Positions 29,689-36,144 of a DNA stretch of 36,144 nt are shown in pieces. The DNA is from an uncultured Clostridium sp. (lineage in GTDB: Bacteria; Bacillota; Clostridia; TANB77; CAG-508), in contig CAMNMV010000009.1 in NCBI GenBank assembly GCA_946545015.1, forward strand, positions 1 to 36,144. Reading direction: 5' to 3'. Numbering within the stretch: the first letter of the stretch is position 1; each line of letters starts with the position of its first letter. Under the pieces are notes generated by a model, which ran no database searches, was not told the DNA's origin, and saw only the letters and a program-made list of their open reading frames with translations. The translations under genes were made by a program, and so were the position numbers.

Positions 29689-29913
29689 ATGAAAGAAGAA
29701 AAAAATACATTTGAAGAAAATATGGCTAATTTAGAAAATATAGTTACAGAATTAGAAAAAGGTGACTTAAATTTAGATGAGTCTATGAAAAAGTTTGAAG
29801 AAGGTATGAAACTTTCACAAGAATGTAGTAAAATGCTAGATGAAGCTGATAAAAAAATAACAATACTTTTAGAAAAAAATGGAAGTGTTGAAGAAGAAAA
29901 CTTTGATGCATAA
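29689..29913 (+). CDS. xseB: Exodeoxyribonuclease VII small subunit
   Basis: 'TFEENMANLENIVTELEKGDLNLDESMKKFEEGMKL'. Confidence 0.95.
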   Translation: MKEEKNTFEENMANLENIVTELEKGDLNLDESMKKFEEGMKLSQECSKMLDEADKKITILLEKNGSVEEENFDA

Positions 29914-29943
29914 GATACAAGAAAGAAAAGAGGAAAGAAAAAG

Positions 29944-30399
29944 ATGAAAGAAAGCTTAATGAACAATTTTGAAGGTTTTATACATAATAAATATATAATA
30001 ATTCCTGTATTAACATGGTTTTTTATACAATTATTTAAATTAGTCTATGATTTAGTTACAACTAAAAAGTTTAATTTTAAAAGAATATTAGGAGCAGGAG
30101 GAATGCCAAGTTCTCATTCTGCAGTAGTTGTTTCTGTTGCTACAATGATAGGAAAAGATATAGGAGTTGATACTCCAATGTTTGCATTAGCATTATTATT
30201 TTCACTAATTGTAATGTATGATGCAGCAGGAGTAAGAAGAGCTGCAGGAAAACAAGCAAGACTTTTAAATAAAATAGTTCAAACCCCAGGACTTAGTGGA
30301 TTAGAAGTGCAAGAAAAACTTGTAGAAGTTCTAGGACATACACCAGTGCAAGTTTTTGTAGGAGCATTAATAGGAATAATAGTAGGGTTAGTATTTTAA
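29944..30399 (+). CDS. Divergent PAP2 family membrane protein
   Basis: 'GGMPSSHSAVVVSVATMIG...MYDAAGVRRAAGKQARLLN'. Confidence 0.88.
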   Translation: MKESLMNNFEGFIHNKYIIIPVLTWFFIQLFKLVYDLVTTKKFNFKRILGAGGMPSSHSAVVVSVATMIGKDIGVDTPMFALALLFSLIVMYDAAGVRRAAGKQARLLNKIVQTPGLSGLEVQEKLVEVLGHTPVQVFVGALIGIIVGLVF

Positions 30400-30411
30400 T
30401 GATGTATGAAG

Positions 30412-30440
30412 CAAGCCGATATTAAAGGGCTTGTTTTTTA
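30412..30440 (+). terminator. Rho-independent terminator
   Basis: CAAGCC-gatattaaag-GGCTTG-TTTTTT. Confidence 0.7.
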
Positions 30441-30560
30441 TTTGAAAAATAGTATTAAAACTGAATAAATAATATATTAAAAAATATAAATATTTCATTG
30501 ACTTTGTAAATTTATAATGATATAAAAAATATAAATCATATATGTTAGGAAGTGAGTTTA

Positions 30561-32219
30561 ATGACAGATATAGAAATAGCAAAAAGTGTTGAATTAAAAG
30601 AAATAAATGATATAGCAAAAGATTTAGAAATTGAAGAATTTATTGAACCATATGGGAAATATAAAGCAAAGATTTCTGAAAAGTTAGATGAAAAACTAAA
30701 AGAAAAAGAAAATGGAAAATTAATATTAGTTACAGCAATAAGTCCAACACCATTAGGTGAAGGAAAGACGACAGTTTCAATCGCTGTTGCAGATGGATTA
30801 AGAAAGATTGGAAAAAAATCAATATTAGCTTTAAGAGAGCCATCTTTAGGACCTGTTTTTGGAATTAAAGGAGGAGCAACTGGTGGAGGATATGTACAAG
30901 TAGCTCCAATGGAAGATATAAATTTACATTTTACAGGTGATATACATGCTATGACATCTGCTAATAATTTGCTTTCTGCAATAATAGATAATCACATATA
31001 TTTTGGAAATGAATTAAAATTTAAAAAAGTAGTTTGGAAAAGATGCGTAGATTTAAATGATAGGCAGTTAAGAAAAGTAAATACAGGTTTATCAGGAGAA
31101 AGTAAAATTGTTCCAAGAGAAGATGGATTTGATATAACAGTAGCATCTGAAATAATGGCTGTGGTATGTTTATCTAAAAATATATTTGATTTAAAAGAAA
31201 ATCTATCAAAAATATTAGTTGGATATAACGAAGATGATAAACCTATATATGTAAAAGATTTAAAAGCAGAAGGAGCAATGGCAGTACTTTTAAAAGACGC
31301 AATAAAACCAAATCTTGTTCAAACATTAGAACATACACCAGCAATAATTCATGGAGGACCATTTGCAAATATTGCACATGGATGTAATAGTATAATTGCA
31401 ACAAAGACAGCTCTAAAACTTGCAGATTATACAGTTACAGAAGCTGGATTTGGAGCAGATTTAGGCGCTGAAAAATTCTTGGATATTAAATGTAAAAGAA
31501 CCGGATTAAAGCCAGATGCAGTAGTATTAGTTGCAACAATAAAAGCTTTAAAATATCATGGGGGAGTTCCAAAAGAAGATATACAAAAAGAAAATGTAGA
31601 GGCTATTGAAAAAGGATTAAGTAATATCTATAAACATATTGAGAACTTAAAAGATAATTTTGGAGTAAATGTTGTAGTTGCATTGAATAAATATAATACA
31701 GATACAGACGCTGAAATTGAATTCCTAAAAGAAAAAATAGAAGAAAAAGGTGTAGAATTTAGTGTGGTAGAAGGATGGGCAAAAGGTGGAAATGGGGCAA
31801 TAGACATTGCTGAAAAATTAGTTTCATTATGTGACAAAGAAAGCACATTAAATTATACATATGATTTAGAAGATGATATTAAAACAAAAATCCAAAAAGT
31901 ATGTACTAAAATTTATGGTGCCAAAGATGTAGAATATGCTGAAGAAGCTTTGAAAACAATTGATAAAATTGAAAAAATAGGATATGGAAAATTCCCAGTA
32001 TGTATTGCAAAAACACAATATTCATTCTCAGATGATCCAAAAAATTTAGAATGTAAAGAAGATTTTAATATACATGTAAGAGATGTTGTATTAAAATCAG
32101 GAGCAGGCTTTATTGTAGTTTTAGCAGGAAATATTATGACAATGCCAGGACTTCCTAAAGTTCCAGCAGCAGAATCAATAGATATAGATGAAAATGGAGA
32201 AATTGTAGGAATATTTTAA
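30561..32219 (+). CDS. fhs: Formate-tetrahydrofolate ligase
   Basis: 'ISPTPLGEGKTTVSIAVADGLRKIGKKSILALREPSLGPVFGIKGGATGGGYVQVAPMEDINLHFTGD'. Confidence 0.96.
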   Translation: MTDIEIAKSVELKEINDIAKDLEIEEFIEPYGKYKAKISEKLDEKLKEKENGKLILVTAISPTPLGEGKTTVSIAVADGLRKIGKKSILALREPSLGPVFGIKGGATGGGYVQVAPMEDINLHFTGDIHAMTSANNLLSAIIDNHIYFGNELKFKKVVWKRCVDLNDRQLRKVNTGLSGESKIVPREDGFDITVASEIMAVVCLSKNIFDLKENLSKILVGYNEDDKPIYVKDLKAEGAMAVLLKDAIKPNLVQTLEHTPAIIHGGPFANIAHGCNSIIATKTALKLADYTVTEAGFGADLGAEKFLDIKCKRTGLKPDAVVLVATIKALKYHGGVPKEDIQKENVEAIEKGLSNIYKHIENLKDNFGVNVVVALNKYNTDTDAEIEFLKEKIEEKGVEFSVVEGWAKGGNGAIDIAEKLVSLCDKESTLNYTYDLEDDIKTKIQKVCTKIYGAKDVEYAEEALKTIDKIEKIGYGKFPVCIAKTQYSFSDDPKNLECKEDFNIHVRDVVLKSGAGFIVVLAGNIMTMPGLPKVPAAESIDIDENGEIVGIF

Positions 32220-32231
32220 TATGAATAAAAC

Positions 32232-32285
32232 TCATCACTTTCAAGAATAATATAGATAAATATATTGTGAAAGTGGTGATTTTTT
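32232..32285 (+). terminator. Terminator-like hairpin abutting the gpr start codon
   Basis: TCATCACTTTCA...TGAAAGTGGTGA-TTTTTT, then ATG at 32286. Confidence 0.6.
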
Positions 32286-33222
32286 ATGTATAATTTTAGA
32301 ACAGATATGGCGTTAGAAAGACGTGATATTTATAAAAAAACAAATAGTTTAGAAGAAATCGATGGGATAGAAAGCCAAAAAGAAAATGTTGATGAAAATA
32401 TAAATATTGAAAGAGTGTTTATTACAAATGAAAATGGAGAAACAGCAGTTGGAAAGCCAAAAGGAAACTATGTAACAATTGATATAAAAAATTTGAAAAT
32501 AGCAAGAGAAGAAGAAATACAAAAAGCTTCTGATACATTAACAAGTGAACTTGGAAAAATATTAGATAAACATGTTACTAGAAAAGAAGAAGTTTTAATA
32601 GTTGGGCTTGGAAATATTTATGTAACTCCTGATAGTTTAGGGCCCAAAGTTATAAATGAGATAGATATAACAAGACATTTAATAAAATATATGCCACAAT
32701 ACATTGATGAAAATACAAGAAATGTATGTGCGATTGCTCCAGGAGTATTAGGAACAACAGGGATGGAAACATTAGAAATATTAAAAGGAATAGTTGATAA
32801 TGTAAAACCAAAGTTAATTATAGTAATAGACAGTTTGGCATCAAGAAGTATAGAAAGAATAAGTTCAAGCCTGCAAATAGCAGATACTGGAATAGTGCCA
32901 GGTGCGGGAGTTGAAAATGCAAGAGCTGAGTTAAGTAAAGAAACTTTAGGAATTCCTGTAATTGCTATTCGGTATTCCAACTGTTGTGGAGCTTGCAACA
33001 CTTGTTTCTGATGGGATTGATATATTTATAGATAGGTTACAAGATAAAGCTGAATCAAATGAATATTTAAATAAATTGCAAGATGAAGATAAATATGAAG
33101 AAGTAAAAGATGCGTTAAATATTGGAAACTATAATATGATAGTTACTCCAAAAGAAATTGATGATTTAATTGAAAATATGAAAGATATAGTTGCTAGAGG
33201 AATTAATCAAACAATATCATGA
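32286..33222 (+). CDS. gpr: GPR germination protease (SASP endopeptidase), split into two ORFs (32286..33011 and 32962..33222) by a +1 frame change at CGG 32970-32972
   Basis: Joined 32286..32969,32971..33222: 'FRTDMALERRDIY...VPGAGVENARAELSKETLGIPVIAI|GIPTVVELATLVSDGIDIFIDRL'. Confidence 0.92.
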
Positions 33223-33286
33223 TAAGATAAAAATTAATTGAAAATAAATCATTATATAATATAATAAACAAAAGAAAATATGATTA

Positions 33287-33328
33287 AAAATCAATAGAAA
33301 AAGTATTTATTTTCTATTGATTTTTTTT
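33287..33328 (+). terminator. Rho-independent terminator
   Basis: AAATCAATAGAAAA-agtattta-TTTTCTATTGATTTTTTTT. Confidence 0.8.
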
Positions 33329-33336
33329 GTGTTATA

Positions 33337-33365
33337 TTGACAAAAAGCGAACAAATTGATAATAT
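33337..33365 (+). promoter_or_regulatory. Sigma-A type promoter
   Basis: TTGACA - 17 nt - TAATAT. Confidence 0.6.
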
Positions 33366-33396
33366 ATAAATGCCAAAAATTAGCATGGAGGAAAAA

Positions 33397-33903
33397 ATGA
33401 TATTATATCCAAATGATTTAATAAATAGTGTAAAAGAAATAACAATTGAATATTTACGTGCAAATAAAATAAATGCACTAATTTTAGATGTTGATAATAC
33501 ACTTATAAATTATCAACAAGAATTATCAGAAGAAGTAAAAAAATGGGTTAAAGAAATGAAAGAAAATAATATAAAATTGTATATTCTTTCAAACACAAAT
33601 GATAAACAAAAAGTTGGTAAAGTTTCAAATGCTTTAGATATTCCATATGTAAATTTGGCAAAAAAACCATTTAAAAAAGGTTTTTTAAAAGTACAAAAAT
33701 TATTAGAAGAAAAGCCAGAAAATATAGCAGCTGTTGGTGATCAAATTTTTACAGATGTTATAGGTGGAAATAGATGTAATATGTATACAATATTAGTTGA
33801 ACCTATTCAAAAGAAAGAATATTGGTATACAAGATGGAAAAGACCAATAGAGGATGTTATAAAAAATAAATATAAAAAAAGTAAGAATAAAGGAGAAAAA
33901 TAA
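33397..33903 (+). CDS. YqeG family HAD IIIA-type phosphatase
   Basis: 'INALILDVDNTLINYQ', 'LYILSNTND', 'KPFKKGF', 'AAVGDQIFTDVIGGNR'; start by SD at 33397. Confidence 0.92.
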   Translation: MILYPNDLINSVKEITIEYLRANKINALILDVDNTLINYQQELSEEVKKWVKEMKENNIKLYILSNTNDKQKVGKVSNALDIPYVNLAKKPFKKGFLKVQKLLEEKPENIAAVGDQIFTDVIGGNRCNMYTILVEPIQKKEYWYTRWKRPIEDVIKNKYKKSKNKGEK

Positions 33904-33905
33904 AA

Positions 33906-34658
33906 ATGTTTATAAATGATGTACATATAGCTTATTATATTGGTGCATTAATATTAGCCATATTTGTAGGACAATTTGTCGATTGGATGAATAAAAGATT
34001 ACCAGAACATAAAAAAGTATTTTCATTAGATATATTTAAAGAATATAAGAAAAAATTTAAACCTAATTATTTATTAATTTTAGCAGTTGCAATAATATAT
34101 GTTGGACTTATATATGTATTTGGTATACAAGATACAATTGTAGCAAACTTAGATTTAATTAAATTTATGATAGTAGCACCATTACTATTATCAGTATTTA
34201 TAATTGATTATAGACAACAAATAATACCTAATAGGCTTAATTTGGCAATATTTGAAATAGGATTGATATTCTGCTTCTTGTATGGGGTATCAAATGTAGC
34301 AATAGCTATTAATATGTTCTTTGGAATGTTAGCTGGTGCAGGTATATTTTTAGCGATAACATTGCTTGGTGGATTGTTTTATGGAAAAGAAGCAATGGGA
34401 TTTGGCGATGTAAAATTAATGGCTGCTTTAGGTTTATTATTAGGATTATCAAACATAATAATTATAACACTTATGTCATTCTTAATAGGAGCAATATTAA
34501 GCATAATATTATTAATTACAAAAATCAGAAAAACAAATGAATACATACCATTTGGACCTTTTATTGTAATAGCAACATTTATTAGTATATATGTACCATT
34601 TGAAACAATAAAATTCGTACTTATACAAATATTTACATTAGGAATGTTTAAAGGATAA
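33906..34658 (+). CDS. A24 family prepilin peptidase
   Basis: Polytopic; 'FIIDYRQQIIPNRLN' and 'AMGFGDVKLMAALGLLLG' carry the two catalytic Asp motifs. Confidence 0.87.
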   Translation: MFINDVHIAYYIGALILAIFVGQFVDWMNKRLPEHKKVFSLDIFKEYKKKFKPNYLLILAVAIIYVGLIYVFGIQDTIVANLDLIKFMIVAPLLLSVFIIDYRQQIIPNRLNLAIFEIGLIFCFLYGVSNVAIAINMFFGMLAGAGIFLAITLLGGLFYGKEAMGFGDVKLMAALGLLLGLSNIIIITLMSFLIGAILSIILLITKIRKTNEYIPFGPFIVIATFISIYVPFETIKFVLIQIFTLGMFKG

Positions 34659-34678
34659 AATTATATGAGGTGATAAAA

Positions 34679-35737
34679 ATGAATCCAAAAGTACAATGGT
34701 TGAGAAATAAAATATCAAGTTTGGATTTACAAGGAATGATAATTTCTAATCCTATTAATATAAAATATTTAACAGGGTTAGATGCAGAAGGTGTACTATT
34801 AATAACGAGAAAAGAAAATATATATATTACAGATGGAAGATATATAGAATATGTACACAGCACATTGTCATTTTTTGATGAGATTATTGTTTGTGATGTT
34901 AGAAATGTTTCTAGCGAAGATTATGAAAATTTCTTTATGTTTTGTGAAAATGTAGGATTTGAAGAAAATTATGTAACATATGCACAATATAAAGAATACA
35001 TGAGAAAATATAAAATTAATAATTTAGTAGAAACTGAATATATTATAGAAAAACAGAGAATGATAAAAGATGAAGAGGAATTGAAAAACTTAAGAATTGC
35101 ATGTGAAATTACAGATAATTGCTTTTCATATATTTTATCATATATAAAACCTGGAATGACTGAAAAACAAATAGCTAATGAAATCTTTGATTACTATAGA
35201 CAAAGAACAGATGGATTAGCATTTGATACAATAGTTGCATCAGGAGAAAATTCTTCTAAGCCTCATGCTGTCCCAACAGATAGAAAGATTCAAAAAGAAG
35301 ATATCATTACAATAGATATGGGATGTAAATATAATGGGTATTGTTCAGATATGACAAGAACAATATTTGTAGGAAAAGTTCCAGAAGAAGTAAAACCAGT
35401 ATATGATTTAGTTTTAAAAAACCAAAAGCAAACATTAGATGAATATAGAGATGGAGCAAGTATAAGATTATTTTCAAAAATGGTTACAAATGATTTTAAA
35501 TTACATGATTATGACTTAGTACATAGCTTAGGTCATGGAGTAGGTTTAGAAATACATGAGCCACCATATATAAATTATAAAAATGATACAAATTTAAAAG
35601 AAAATATGGTAGTTACAGATGAACCGGGAATTTATATACCAGGAAAATTTGGTGTTAGAATCGAAGATACTGTACAAATTACAAAATCTGGATGTATAAC
35701 TTTAACTAATTCTGACAAGAATTATATTATAATATGA
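34679..35737 (+). CDS. M24 family Xaa-Pro aminopeptidase
   Basis: 'ITIDMGCKYNGYCSDMTRT', 'HSLGHGVGLEIHEPP', 'TDEPGIYIPGKFGVRIEDTV'; start by SD. Confidence 0.93.
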   Translation: MNPKVQWLRNKISSLDLQGMIISNPINIKYLTGLDAEGVLLITRKENIYITDGRYIEYVHSTLSFFDEIIVCDVRNVSSEDYENFFMFCENVGFEENYVTYAQYKEYMRKYKINNLVETEYIIEKQRMIKDEEELKNLRIACEITDNCFSYILSYIKPGMTEKQIANEIFDYYRQRTDGLAFDTIVASGENSSKPHAVPTDRKIQKEDIITIDMGCKYNGYCSDMTRTIFVGKVPEEVKPVYDLVLKNQKQTLDEYRDGASIRLFSKMVTNDFKLHDYDLVHSLGHGVGLEIHEPPYINYKNDTNLKENMVVTDEPGIYIPGKFGVRIEDTVQITKSGCITLTNSDKNYIII

Positions 35738-35874
35738 TATATAAATAATGTATAAATAAGATATAAAGTAATAAAACTATTGATTTTTCAAAGAAAATGT
35801 AGTAAAATATGTATGTTAAAAATTTAGAAAGAGATTTGTTTTGAAAAAAACAAAAATTGAAAGGAGAAATATAT

Positions 35875-36144
35875 ATGGCAGCAGTTTATTCAGCAGGAGA
35901 TTTTAGAAATGGAACAACATTTGAAATGGAAGGAAACGTATTTAGAGTAGTAGAATTCCAACACGTAAAACCAGGAAAGGGAGCAGCATTTGTTAGAACA
36001 AAATTAAAAAATGTTATAACAGGAGCAGTATTAGAAAAAACATTTAACCCATCAGATAAATTCCCAGGAGCAGAAATTGAGAAAAAAGCAATGCAATATT
36101 TATATAATGATGGAGAATTATATTATTTTATGGATAATGAAACA
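35875..36144 (+). CDS. efp: Elongation factor P (truncated by window end)
   Basis: '[57 protein letters not shown]'; absent from the ORF track because it runs off the window. Confidence 0.95.
   Translation, partial: MAAVYSAGDFRNGTTFEMEGNVFRVVEFQHVKPGKGAAFVRTKLKNVITGAVLEKTFNPSDKFPGAEIEKKAMQYLYNDGELYYFMDNET

Noticed and set aside
25092-33222. CGG simply reassigned to another amino acid
   Set aside because: Frame 0 after each CGG loses homology and soon stops; conserved sequence continues in +1, so reading through as any amino acid does not work.

Overview
Low-GC Firmicutes/Clostridia-type chromosome segment, apparently from a spore former (ger operon, gpr). Most of it is core housekeeping: tsaE-tsaB-rimI, mreB/mbl, mtaB, radA-disA, rny, priA-def-fmt, Asp23/AmaP, nusB-xseA-xseB, fhs, gpr, efp, tRNA-His and tRNA-Gln. 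Two things stand out. (1) Three conserved genes (gerAA, def, gpr) are each split by a +1 frame change, and in all three the break is exactly at an in-frame CGG codon in the context NNU-CGG-A/U. Skipping the C restores the expected protein through a GGN (Gly) codon. Scanning every other supported CDS by eye, I found no other in-frame CGG, although CGU, CGC and CGA are used. This suggests CGG is an unassigned or 'hungry' codon that triggers +1 frameshifting. (2) Between tRNA-Gln and a lipocalin-like gene there is an unannotated 29-codon toxin-like ORF facing a convergent ~67-nt RNA. The two transcripts share direct repeats over the toxin SD and start-codon region and have complementary terminator loops, matching the organisation of a par/Fst-type type I toxin-antitoxin. 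Other points of interest are an unannotated 59-aa 'D subunit'-like ORF in the ger operon, an ECF sigma factor paired with a degenerate-LytM anti-sigma-like protein, a composition-anomalous small ORF, and decayed ORFs at the left edge. All calls come from reading the sequence; no searches were run.
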